The translations under genes and the position numbers were made by a program. A stretch of DNA of 64,000 nt from Marinobacter sp. S6332 (GTDB taxonomy: Bacteria > Pseudomonadota > Gammaproteobacteria > Pseudomonadales > Oleiphilaceae): assembly GCF_023016045.1 (NCBI RefSeq), contig NZ_JALKAP010000008.1:116797-180796 (forward strand), read 5' to 3'. Positions 54,201-62,053 of the stretch are shown in pieces (position 1 is the first letter of the stretch; every line of letters begins with the position of its first letter). Below the pieces are notes generated by a model. That model had not been told where the DNA came from, did not search any database, and saw nothing but the letters and a program-made list of their open reading frames with translations.

Positions 54201-55012
54201 ACCTTTTTCCTCACCCATCCGCTCAAGCCTTCACTGACCAGAATGATCGCGATGATCATCAGCAAAATGGCAAAGGCGAAATCGTAATCGTAACGTCCGA
54301 ATGCGTTCATGAGCGTGCCACCTATACCACCAGCACCAACAATGCCGACAACGGCTGAAGCGCGGAGGTTGCTGTCGAGTTGGTACATAGACAGCCCAAT
54401 CTGGCGCGGCATGATTTGCGGAAAAACCCCGTAAACCAGAATCTTCATGTAACCGGCGCCCACCGAGCGCATGGCTTCAACCTGACCCCAATCAATCTCT
54501 TCGATTTCTTCTGCCAGCAATTTGGCAACAAACCCGATGGAATAAAGGGTGAGGGTGAGAATACCCGCCATTGGGCCAAATCCGACCGCAGCAACAAATA
54601 GAATGGCCACGATAACCGGGTGGAAGCTTCGGGAGACGATAATAAGCGTACGCCCAAGAATATACATCGGCAGCGGTGCTACGTTTCTAGCCGCCATTAC
54701 CGCGATGGGCACAGAAAGGAGAACTCCAAGCAGGGTCGCCAAGAATGCAATTTGGAAACTTTCCTTAAACCCCGTCCATAACAGCCCAGCGCGTTCAAAG
54801 CTGGGAGGGAAGGCGCCACCAAAAATTTTTCCAGCGCGAGGCAAGCCTTCGGCAATTCGTTGCCAATCAAATGGAAGCGTGGAGAATGCCCAGTACAGGT
54901 AAGCCAGAGTGATTGCGACCAATCCATAACGAACCCAAGGGTTTGCAATGAACGGTGGCTTCTTCCAGACCCTGCCCGAATTTGCATCGATTGCAGTTTT
55001 GCCCGGTGTCAT
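54194..55012 (-). CDS. phnE: Phosphonate-type ABC transporter permease, first
   Basis: A 272-residue PhnE-type permease with about six transmembrane helices and the EAA-like loop EIDWGQVEAMRSVGAGYMKIL, followed by GIVGAGGIGGTLMNAF. It pairs with the second phnE. Its ATG overlaps the phnC stop (ATGA), so the two are tightly coupled. Confidence 0.92.
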   Translation of the reverse strand: MTPGKTAIDANSGRVWKKPPFIANPWVRYGLVAITLAYLYWAFSTLPFDWQRIAEGLPRAGKIFGGAFPPSFERAGLLWTGFKESFQIAFLATLLGVLLSVPIAVMAARNVAPLPMYILGRTLIIVSRSFHPVIVAILFVAAVGFGPMAGILTLTLYSIGFVAKLLAEEIEEIDWGQVEAMRSVGAGYMKILVYGVFPQIMPRQIGLSMYQLDSNLRASAVVGIVGAGGIGGTLMNAFGRYDYDFAFAILLMIIAIILVSEGLSGWVRKKVW

Positions 55013-55812
55013 GCCGTCGCCTCCGGGGCAGGGGATGCCTGCTGACCTGAATCAGCGCCATCTTCTTCCGGCGATTCGATACCGCCGTAGATGGCATCTA
55101 GCGCATCCTGATTAAAATCTTTAGGCTCACCATCAAAAATCATCTGGCCATGTCGCATGCCAACAATTCGGTCCGTGTACATTCTGGCCTGAGTAACGTT
55201 GTGAATGTTGATCAATACCGGCAAGGACATCTCACTGGCAAGACTTTGCAGCAGGCTCATGATTTGCTGGGAGGTCTTAGGGTCCAACGAAGCTGTTGGC
55301 TCATCCGCTAGTAAAATCTGGGGCTCCTGCATCAATGCGCGAACCACCGCGACGCGCTGGCGCTCACCACCAGATAACTGGTCTGCACGCTTATCCGCAT
55401 AGTGGGCGATACCCACACGCTCCATAAGACTGAAGGCACGGTCGATATCGGATTGCGGAAAACGACGAGTTAAGGCTTGGAAAAAGGACACATAACCCAA
55501 ACGCCCGGAGAGCACGTTCTCCATAACCGTTAAACGATCAATCAGGTTGAAGCCCTGAAAAACCATACCAATACGGCGGCGGGAATGGCGCAACTCGCCT
55601 CCGCGAAGATTGACCAACTCATGGCCGTTCAACTTTATTGAACCTGAGGTCGGCTCAACCAACCGGTTGATGCAGCGCAGCAGCGTACTCTTGCCCGCAC
55701 CGGATGCGCCGACAATCGAAACAACGCTGCTACCCTCAACCTTAAGATTCAGGCCTTTGAGCACAGGGTCGTTTTGCCCGTAACGTTTTACGAGGTTGGT
55801 AATCTCTAACAT
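55009..55812 (-). CDS. phnC: Phosphonate-type ABC transporter ATP-binding protein
   Basis: A 267-residue ABC ATPase of the PhnC group. Walker A GASGAGKST, signature LSGGERQRVAV, Walker B ILLADEPTASLD and the H-loop NIHNV are intact. The start at 55812 follows GGAG by eight bases; a 10-codon upstream extension is rejected. A perfect 12-base hairpin lies between phnD and this gene. Substrate could be phosphonate, phosphite or a phosphate ester. Confidence 0.93.
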   Translation of the reverse strand: MLEITNLVKRYGQNDPVLKGLNLKVEGSSVVSIVGASGAGKSTLLRCINRLVEPTSGSIKLNGHELVNLRGGELRHSRRRIGMVFQGFNLIDRLTVMENVLSGRLGYVSFFQALTRRFPQSDIDRAFSLMERVGIAHYADKRADQLSGGERQRVAVVRALMQEPQILLADEPTASLDPKTSQQIMSLLQSLASEMSLPVLINIHNVTQARMYTDRIVGMRHGQMIFDGEPKDFNQDALDAIYGGIESPEEDGADSGQQASPAPEATA

Positions 55813-55828
55813 GAGGTTCACTCCGGGT

Positions 55829-55857
55829 AGAGCCTCCGGCACTTGGCCGGAGGCTCT
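55829..55857 (-). repeat. Intra-operon hairpin between phnD and phnC
   Basis: A perfect 12-base stem (AGAGCCTCCGGC at 55829-55840 with its complement at 55846-55857, 5-base loop) lies 8 bases past the phnD stop and 16 bases before the phnC start. No T tract follows on the transcribed strand, so it is more like a 3'-end-protecting hairpin than a terminator. It could make the binding protein more abundant than the membrane components. Confidence 0.75.
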
Positions 55858-55865
55858 TGTTCTAC

Positions 55866-56858
55866 TTATTTAAGATTGTCGGGGGTGTACTGAACGCCGT
55901 TGGAGGCTTGGATGGTGCGAATGACCTTCCAGTTATCTTTATAATTGATGGGGACGAAGGTCTCGACTCCCTCAAACTCCTCACCCAATTCTGTGCCTTC
56001 AAACTTAAAGGTGTAAAAAGCTTCGCGAATCTTCTCGACCAGATCAGGGTGCAGGTTGTGCGCGTGGTTGTAAGACGTTGTCGGGAAACGATCGGATTCC
56101 CAAACCAGACGCACATCGTCTGTGTCGTATAGGCCACGAGCAGCCATACGCTCAACAACTTCAGAAGCTACCGGAGCAGCATCGTAGTCTTTTGCGACCA
56201 CACCAAGCATCGATTGGTCATGGCTGCCGGAGAAGGATATCTCATAGTCATCACCCGGTACGACGCCCATTTCCGGGAATAGCGCTCGTGGTGCCTGGTT
56301 GCCGGAGTTGGATGTAGGAGACGTGTGAGCGACTCGCTTGCCTTTTAAATCTGTGATTTCGTGAATATCCGAATCTTTATGGGTGAACACCTGCAGTGAA
56401 TAACCAAACTGGCCAGAGTCGGAGCCCATCAGCGCGAAAGGAACTGCGCCAGCTAGATTGACTGCGAAAGGCGTGGGGCCAGTGGAGAATCCAGCGATAT
56501 GCAGGCGGCCACTGCGCATGGCTTCTACCTGAGCCGAGTTGGACTGCACGGCAAAGAAGCGCACGTCCCTGCCGGTCACTTCAGAGAGGTGGTCAATGAA
56601 TGGCTTCCAAATATCGGAATAAATGGCAGGGTCTTCAACGGGTGTGTACGCAAAGATCAGGGTGTTGGGATCGTTCCACTTGGACTTATCCTTAGGCAGA
56701 TCTGCAACCATGTCGCCATTTTCATCGCAGTAAAGAGCGTCAAGCGCGCCGCGTTCACAGTCAGCTACCGCCTGACCACTGAAACCTGCCATAAAAACGG
56801 ATGCCGCCAAAGCAGCAGAGGGCAGTACCCCGGGAAGCATTTTCTTATAGAAACTCAT
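55866..56858 (-). CDS. phnD: Phosphonate-type ABC transporter substrate-binding protein
   Basis: A 330-residue periplasmic binding protein with a signal peptide (MSFYKKMLPG to about GQAVA). The mature part shows the PhnD pattern: TPVEDPAIYSDIWKPFIDHL, VQSNSAQVEAMRSGRLHIAG and HTSPTSNSGNQAPRALF. The start at 56858 follows GGAG; upstream in-frame codons lie in the regulatory region. It opens the operon. Two tyrosine- and cysteine-containing N-terminal insertions relative to phosphonate PhnD suggest a different ligand. Confidence 0.93.
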   Translation of the reverse strand: MSFYKKMLPGVLPSAALAASVFMAGFSGQAVADCERGALDALYCDENGDMVADLPKDKSKWNDPNTLIFAYTPVEDPAIYSDIWKPFIDHLSEVTGRDVRFFAVQSNSAQVEAMRSGRLHIAGFSTGPTPFAVNLAGAVPFALMGSDSGQFGYSLQVFTHKDSDIHEITDLKGKRVAHTSPTSNSGNQAPRALFPEMGVVPGDDYEISFSGSHDQSMLGVVAKDYDAAPVASEVVERMAARGLYDTDDVRLVWESDRFPTTSYNHAHNLHPDLVEKIREAFYTFKFEGTELGEEFEGVETFVPINYKDNWKVIRTIQASNGVQYTPDNLK

Positions 56859-56954
56859 CGTGATTCTCCGTGAGGAGCGGACCATGCATGGTGACTCCAT
56901 GCGAAGCATTGAACATCCGGGGCGGGCCGGCTCCGTTGGTGTTTTTGTTGCTAG

Positions 56955-56970
56955 ATGTTCAATTGAACAT
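56955..56970. promoter_or_regulatory. Palindrome upstream of phnD (probable DeoR operator)
   Basis: ATGTTCAATTGAACAT is a perfect 16-base palindrome about 97 bases upstream of phnD. A half-site TTGAACAT recurs nearer the gene (about 56909-56916), and ACCATGCATGGT (56881-56892) is a further palindrome. The operon encodes a DeoR-type regulator, and this would be a fitting operator with a second, weaker half-site for looping or cooperative binding. Confidence 0.6.
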
Positions 56971-57022
56971 TCATAGTAGCAGCAACCCAACGTGAGGCAA
57001 GCCCATTAGCCTATATCAAGCA

Positions 57023-57895
57023 TTAATCGGGCGAAGAGCGATTGGCGTCAATCCTGACTGGGTCGTTGAACGTAAGGGTTCTGTGAGGGAAGGGGATTTC
57101 AATACCTGCATTGTCGAGCGCGGATTTAATTGCGGCGATCACCTCATCCCGCGACTCACGGATATCCAGAGGCCGGGAGCCCGTCCACCAAGAAACTTCA
57201 AAGTTAATTGATGAATCTGCAAACTCGTTTGCAAATACCTGTACTGGCCGAGACTCTGTGATCACGGTTTTGCAGCTGGCCACCGCTGTTTTAATCACAG
57301 ACCTTGCCTCGTCAACATTTTCGCCATAGCCAACGCCGCAAAAAATGGTGGTTCGGCGTTGCTCAAGGGCTGTTCTAATGATGAGAGGGTTTTTGAACAA
57401 CATACTGTTCGGCAGTATTACTAGCTCGCCATCAGTTTCACGAATGTGTGTCTCGCGCACGAGAATCGCTTCGACAGTGCCCTCATAGCCTTCGCAGGCT
57501 ACAAAATCGCCAATGCGCATTTCCCGCCTGACCAAGATGATGATCCCGGCCAGAAAGTTCTCAAAAATATCCTTAAACGCAAAGCCAATCGCAACAGACC
57601 CTATGCCCAACCCGGCGAGCATTTTTGTTGGGGTAAGCTCCGGGAAGGCTATGATCGCAGCGATCATGATCCCTAGAAGCCAGATTGCCAAAGACGTGAA
57701 TAAAACTAGTAACTCCACCAAACTCGGGCGCAGGTAGGTTCGCTTGAGCAGGCTTTTAGCAATATGCTTCGCCAACTTGGCAAAGCCGTAAGTCAGCAGT
57801 AGAACGACGCAAGAGATAAGGAGCTGTGGGAGGAGTGCAATGGTGCCACGGGCAATCTCCATGACTTGCTCAACCAAAATGCTCATAGGTTCCAT
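57023..57895 (-). CDS. Small-conductance mechanosensitive channel (MscS family)
   Basis: A 290-residue MscS-type channel that opens on hypo-osmotic shock. Three transmembrane helices are followed by the pore-lining TM3 (KMLAGLGIGSVAIGFAFKDIFENFLAGI), the beta domain (REMRIGDFVACEGYEGTVEAI, ILPNSMLFKNPL) and the alpha/beta domain. A second ATG three codons in is an alternative start. It lies between the phn-type operon and an orphan binding protein and seems unrelated to either. Confidence 0.93.
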   Translation of the reverse strand: MEPMSILVEQVMEIARGTIALLPQLLISCVVLLLTYGFAKLAKHIAKSLLKRTYLRPSLVELLVLFTSLAIWLLGIMIAAIIAFPELTPTKMLAGLGIGSVAIGFAFKDIFENFLAGIIILVRREMRIGDFVACEGYEGTVEAILVRETHIRETDGELVILPNSMLFKNPLIIRTALEQRRTTIFCGVGYGENVDEARSVIKTAVASCKTVITESRPVQVFANEFADSSINFEVSWWTGSRPLDIRESRDEVIAAIKSALDNAGIEIPFPHRTLTFNDPVRIDANRSSPD

Positions 57896-57912
57896 CAGAT
57901 GATCTTACCCTC

Positions 57913-58680
57913 TTATTCTTGGCTTAGTTCGATATTGGTCCAAAACTCTTTTTTAAAACGGCTCCTCAACTGGGATAGCTCACCGCTAACTGTCATCTGT
58001 ACGAGGTGGTCTTCCACTATGGGCACCAGAGCCTTATGTTTTACGTGCAAGTAGTTGTATAATCTGAAAGTTTCAATAGGTGGAGATAAAATATCTATCT
58101 CATCTTGAAGGTTCATTTTATTTAATAAATACAACCCGTTAAATCGAGTGGTAACGATTAGGTCAGCGCGGCCCAGCCTAAGAATCTCTATCAAGGCAAA
58201 ATCGGTATTGACGACATGGTTATGCTGAAAGTCTTTCACACCGTCTTCCGTGTACTGAATACCTCTCGTAACACCTACCTTGTATTCGCTAATCGACGGC
58301 CAGCCGTTCACATCAATATTCCGGCCTTTTTTAACCAAGACCGATCCTGAGCCTTTTATGATATGCGGTGAAAGCCTTATAAGCGTTGGGCGAAGTTCCT
58401 GAACTCTTACGGTTCTTACTACCTCGCCGTCTACATTACCCACACTGGCTTGTTGCAATGCTCTTTTACCCGGCATGATCTCGATCGTGACTGGAATTCC
58501 GAGCGAGCCATAGACTTCTTTAACGAGCTCAGAGCCGACCTTCAGAATTGAGTCGCCTTCGATGGTAGAAAAGGTCAACCCGGTTTCTCTATAAAATGAC
58601 AGGATCTCCTCGTCGCTTTGGGCATTGGCGAAGGAGCTGAGTAACGCTATCCCTAACAGACAGAGAATTGACACTCTCAT
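57913..58680 (-). CDS. Periplasmic binding protein, family 3-like (orphan)
   Basis: A 255-residue protein with a signal peptide (LLGIALLSSFANA). The rest resembles the family 3 solute-binding fold (GDSILKVGSELVKEVYGSLGIPVTIE, PGKRALQQASVGNVDGEVVRT, LRLGRADLIVTTRFNGLYLL). Neither permease nor ATPase is adjacent. Its coding sequence is richer in A/T than the neighbours. It ends 17 bases before the MscS gene. A sensory rather than transport role is possible. Confidence 0.72.
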   Translation of the reverse strand: MRVSILCLLGIALLSSFANAQSDEEILSFYRETGLTFSTIEGDSILKVGSELVKEVYGSLGIPVTIEIMPGKRALQQASVGNVDGEVVRTVRVQELRPTLIRLSPHIIKGSGSVLVKKGRNIDVNGWPSISEYKVGVTRGIQYTEDGVKDFQHNHVVNTDFALIEILRLGRADLIVTTRFNGLYLLNKMNLQDEIDILSPPIETFRLYNYLHVKHKALVPIVEDHLVQMTVSGELSQLRSRFKKEFWTNIELSQE

Positions 58681-58886
58681 AGTAAATCCATCTCATTCTG
58701 TACGTTTACAGAGGCTTTAGGCAGGCGATGCCTAAAAAAGCCACTCTTCAAGATTGTAGCTCAGTTTTTGGGGTTGCCGGGTTTGCTGGTGAACTTGGAA
58801 TTAGAAGTGAAGTGGGGGGAGGGAAGTTGTATTAGGACCGCACCATGTGCTCGATGAAGAGCGGTCCTTGTTAGCCAGGTTTGCTC

Positions 58887-59135
58887 TTAATCGTAGTAGG
58901 CCTCAACCTTACCTTTCATGGTCATCATAAGCGGCTGTCCGCGACGGTCTAGCGCTTTGGGTGAGGCGATTTTTATCCAACCCTCACTGATGCAATATTC
59001 TTCAACGTTGGTGCGCTCCTTTCCGTTCAGCTTAATGCCAATGTCGTGCGCGAAAACTTCAGCGACGTGGTGCGGGCTATTGGGGTTTCTTGAAAGCCGA
59101 TCCGGTAGATCTGGCAGTGACTTAGTATCGCTCAT
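58887..59135 (-). CDS. DUF3297 family protein
   Basis: An 82-residue protein that matches DUF3297: LPDRLSRNPNSPHH near the start, IGIKLNGKERTNVEEYCISEGWI in the middle and KGKVEAYYD at the end. Function unknown. The start at 59135 (MSDTKSLPDLP) is the family N-terminus. The upstream and downstream gaps (206 and 151 bases) hold nothing I can identify. Confidence 0.88.
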   Translation of the reverse strand: MSDTKSLPDLPDRLSRNPNSPHHVAEVFAHDIGIKLNGKERTNVEEYCISEGWIKIASPKALDRRGQPLMMTMKGKVEAYYD

Positions 59136-59286
59136 GGTAAATACCTGCATTGATATAAAGGAGCGCCATTCTAGAGAAAAAGGGGTGGGTGCTCAATCAC
59201 AGTAGTGGTGTTATTCCCCTCTGCCATCTTCATTACTGTCTTTGGATTTAAACCCTTTAGAGCACATATCCCGGCTGAAAACACCA

Positions 59287-60783
59287 TCAGTCTACTGCGC
59301 CGCCAGATTGGGCTGACTCAACGCGGTTACGCCCATACTCCTTTGCTCGATACAGAGCTCTATCGACGCGAGCAATGATGGTGTCTGCTTTTTCACTACC
59401 TTGGTGAGTTGCTACCCCTAAGCTGGCCGTGAGCCGCCTTTTATCAGGGAATTCGTGTTCTGAAATTTGCTTTCTGAGTTGCTCTGCCAGTTGCTTGCAA
59501 CCTGCGAGATCCGTGTCAGGGCAGATGATAAGAAATTCTTCACCGCCCCAGCGCCCGACAATATCACTTTCACGAATAGAGTCAGCTAACAGCGAAGAGA
59601 ATGCTTTCAGTAATGCATCCCCAACGAGATGACCAAAACGGTCATTTGCCAGTTTGAAGTTATCGATATCCAGCAAGATGACAGAAAACTGCTTTCCTGT
59701 GCGTTTCGATCGTTTTATGGCATAGGAAAGATCTTCATCCAGCTTGAGGCGGTTGTAAATTCCTGTTAGCGCATCAGTAATCGACTGCTGTTTGAATAGC
59801 TTGTTTTGGTCTTCAAGTTGAGCTTGAACATCATGCAGTTCAGCAAGTGTGTCCCGGATTTTTCTGTTGGCCTGGGAAAGAGAACGGTTCCAATATAAAG
59901 AGACGAGAAGAATAGTTCCGAGTACCAGCAAGGTCAGCCATAGCAAGGTATAGTCAGTGACCTTCTCGATTGCAATCGCGATCCACTTGTCACGAATGCT
60001 TTGCCCTTCTTTGGGATCAAGGTGAAGAACTGCCTTTTCAAATGCACTACCGAGTAACGGCTCATCGTTGCGAGTGGCTACAGATAGCTCATATCTGAGA
60101 GGCAGGCTGCCGGTAACCGCCAATTTGTTCAGATTAAGGGACTGAATAGCAAAGGCCACGGCACCTTGTGCACCTATGTACCCAAAGATATCACCATTAT
60201 AAACGAGCTCCATCGCCTCAATATTATTCTTAACTTCAACAAGTACAACACCAGGGTAGCGCTGCCTGAGTTTATCAATTGCGATATCACCCTTGATCAC
60301 TGCAAATCGAGTTCCGGCGCCTTCCAGACTCTCCTCGACAAAAATTCTGTCATAACGGGTAACAACGGCTAAAGGTAGGAAAAAATAGGGGGTCGTAAAA
60401 TCCAGAAAAGTTTGCCGCTCTTCACTGGCATTGATCTGCGCAACCACATCACACTCGCGGCTTTTGGCCTTGCTGATAAGATCATTCCAGTCCTGTACTT
60501 TTGGCACAATCATTTCAACGCCCAGCATGCGCGAAAAAATATCAAAGTAGTCTTTGGACAGCCCGGTGTGCAGGCCTTTTTCATTCACCCCGTCAAAGGG
60601 TAGGCGGTCTGGGTCAACACATACACGCAACACCTTTTTTTCACTCAAGTAGTCACGTTCCGGTTGAGTCAACCCTATGTCAGTTTCAGTCTGGGCAGAT
60701 GCAGAATTCAGAGCTATTAAAAACCAAGCGGAAGCCAGAGCAAGACACAAACCCCTGACATTACTTTTTAGGCTGGCTTTCAT
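59287..60783 (-). CDS. Diguanylate cyclase with periplasmic binding-protein sensor domain
   Basis: A 498-residue membrane protein. After a signal peptide (to about ALNSASA) a family 3 binding-protein domain occupies residues 45-275, a transmembrane helix lies at 279-296, then a coiled coil and a GGDEF domain. The active-site motif is GGEEF (413-417) and an RxxD product-inhibition site (RESD, 404-407) sits upstream. It would make c-di-GMP in response to a periplasmic ligand. The ATG at 60783 is used; a TTG two codons upstream has a slightly better-placed AGGA. Confidence 0.92.
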   Translation of the reverse strand: MKASLKSNVRGLCLALASAWFLIALNSASAQTETDIGLTQPERDYLSEKKVLRVCVDPDRLPFDGVNEKGLHTGLSKDYFDIFSRMLGVEMIVPKVQDWNDLISKAKSRECDVVAQINASEERQTFLDFTTPYFFLPLAVVTRYDRIFVEESLEGAGTRFAVIKGDIAIDKLRQRYPGVVLVEVKNNIEAMELVYNGDIFGYIGAQGAVAFAIQSLNLNKLAVTGSLPLRYELSVATRNDEPLLGSAFEKAVLHLDPKEGQSIRDKWIAIAIEKVTDYTLLWLTLLVLGTILLVSLYWNRSLSQANRKIRDTLAELHDVQAQLEDQNKLFKQQSITDALTGIYNRLKLDEDLSYAIKRSKRTGKQFSVILLDIDNFKLANDRFGHLVGDALLKAFSSLLADSIRESDIVGRWGGEEFLIICPDTDLAGCKQLAEQLRKQISEHEFPDKRRLTASLGVATHQGSEKADTIIARVDRALYRAKEYGRNRVESAQSGGAVD

Positions 60784-60867
60784 GTGCAAAGTTATTCCTT
60801 TGGCTATTTAACCTAAGAATTTACGGTAGCTCAGGTGTGAATGCCGCGAGGCTCTCTAGCATCTGGC

Positions 60868-61287
60868 TTATTGCCTTTGTATTAAAACCCTTTGAATAAC
60901 ATGACCCCAGGTGCGACCTTTTGCTTCGTTGGCATGCTTGTCGGCGCGGCTTCGGGCTTTTGCTTGGCTGGCACTCGATACAAATGCCGTAAACTGTTTG
61001 GTCACGGCTTGGTGATACCTCCGGAACGCAGCTTCACAGCCTGCTTGCGCGCCCTTGGCAATGTCTGAAGGGGGTGCGGATGCGATGTGGCTGAAACGAT
61101 CAGACTCACTGGCCATGCAATCCTGATAGGCTTTGTATTTCTCGTTGAGGTTGGTACTCAGTGCTTTCTTTTCATCGGCGGTCAAATTAGGCGCAGGCGA
61201 AAAAGCTGCGCAGCTTGTCAGCGACCCGCACAATACCACCACAATGGTAGCGCCCCTCCAAGAGCGGGCTGCATTAAAGAAAATCAT
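60868..61287 (-). CDS. Small lipoprotein of unknown function, 5' region cut by IS66
   Basis: A 139-residue protein with a lipobox (CGSLTSC) at its N-terminus and a charged helical mature part containing three more cysteines. I do not recognise the family. The start at 61287 follows GAAAGGT within 21 bases of the left end of the IS66 element (61309). The frame runs on into the element, but those codons belong to the IS. The native promoter has therefore been separated from the gene. Confidence 0.6.
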   Translation of the reverse strand: MIFFNAARSWRGATIVVVLCGSLTSCAAFSPAPNLTADEKKALSTNLNEKYKAYQDCMASESDRFSHIASAPPSDIAKGAQAGCEAAFRRYHQAVTKQFTAFVSSASQAKARSRADKHANEAKGRTWGHVIQRVLIQRQ

Positions 61288-61393
61288 ACCTTTCAGCCTT
61301 TTTTGATCGTAAGCGTTCATTCCAAGACGTCCTGCCACCTCGCTGAAATTCGCCCTACAGTAACCTCACATTTTCCAACACGAGGTTACCCCC

Positions 61394-61684
61394 ATGAGAA
61401 AGCACCGCACGTCAGAACAGTGGCAGTCCCTGGTCAATCAACAACGTGATAGTGGTCTGTCAGCACCGCAGTTTTGCAAACGGGAGAGTATCGGTTACGC
61501 CAGTTTCTGCAACTGGCGTAAGCGCCTTTCTGACCCGTCGACGGATGAGTCATCAGGTTCCGGTGAAGCCGGTTTTCTCGATCTCTCGTCGTTGATGGGC
61601 AACTCTCCATCCTCCGGCCCAACCTGGAACATTGTGCTCAGCCTGGGCAACGGTGTGGAGTTGCGGCTGAGCCAGAACGGATGA
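61394..61684 (+). CDS. tnpA: IS66 TnpA-like accessory protein
   Basis: A 96-residue helix-turn-helix protein of the IS66 TnpA group (HRTSEQWQSLVNQQRDSGLS, FCKRESIGYASFCNWRKRL). It is thought to assist transposition. It overlaps tnpB by four bases (ATGA). It is the first gene inside the element. Confidence 0.92.
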   Translation: MRKHRTSEQWQSLVNQQRDSGLSAPQFCKRESIGYASFCNWRKRLSDPSTDESSGSGEAGFLDLSSLMGNSPSSGPTWNIVLSLGNGVELRLSQNG

Positions 61685-62025
61685 TCGGGCTCGATAGCCA
61701 GGCCCGGATCTGGCTGTGCACCGAGCCCACCGATATGCGCAAGTCGTTCCGGGGCTTGAGCGCTCTGGTCCGGAATCAGCTAAAACACGATCCACTCAGT
61801 GGCCAGTATTTCGTCTTCGTTAATCGACGTAAAACCCAGATGAAGATGCTGTACTTTACGGCCACTGGATATTGCCTGTGGGCCAAGCGCCTGGAGCAGG
61901 GACAGTTCCGGGTGCCGTTGTCCGCCTCCGGTCAGCGAGCCCTGACCCTGACGGATCTGCAGCTGCTGATTGACGGCATTGAGGTGCAAAAATACCGTCA
62001 ATTCAAGCGTTTTCGAGGGGTATAA
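61681..62025 (+). CDS. tnpB: IS66 TnpB (Orf2) accessory protein
   Basis: A 114-residue IS66 Orf2/TnpB protein. RIWLCTEPTDMRKSFRGLSALV and FVFVNRRKTQMKMLYF are the family signature. The protein is needed for transposition but has no known catalytic activity. It follows tnpA with an ATGA overlap. Confidence 0.96.
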   Translation: MIGLDSQARIWLCTEPTDMRKSFRGLSALVRNQLKHDPLSGQYFVFVNRRKTQMKMLYFTATGYCLWAKRLEQGQFRVPLSASGQRALTLTDLQLLIDGIEVQKYRQFKRFRGV

Positions 62026-62053
62026 ACTGTGCGGTTCCGGTATAATATCAGCC

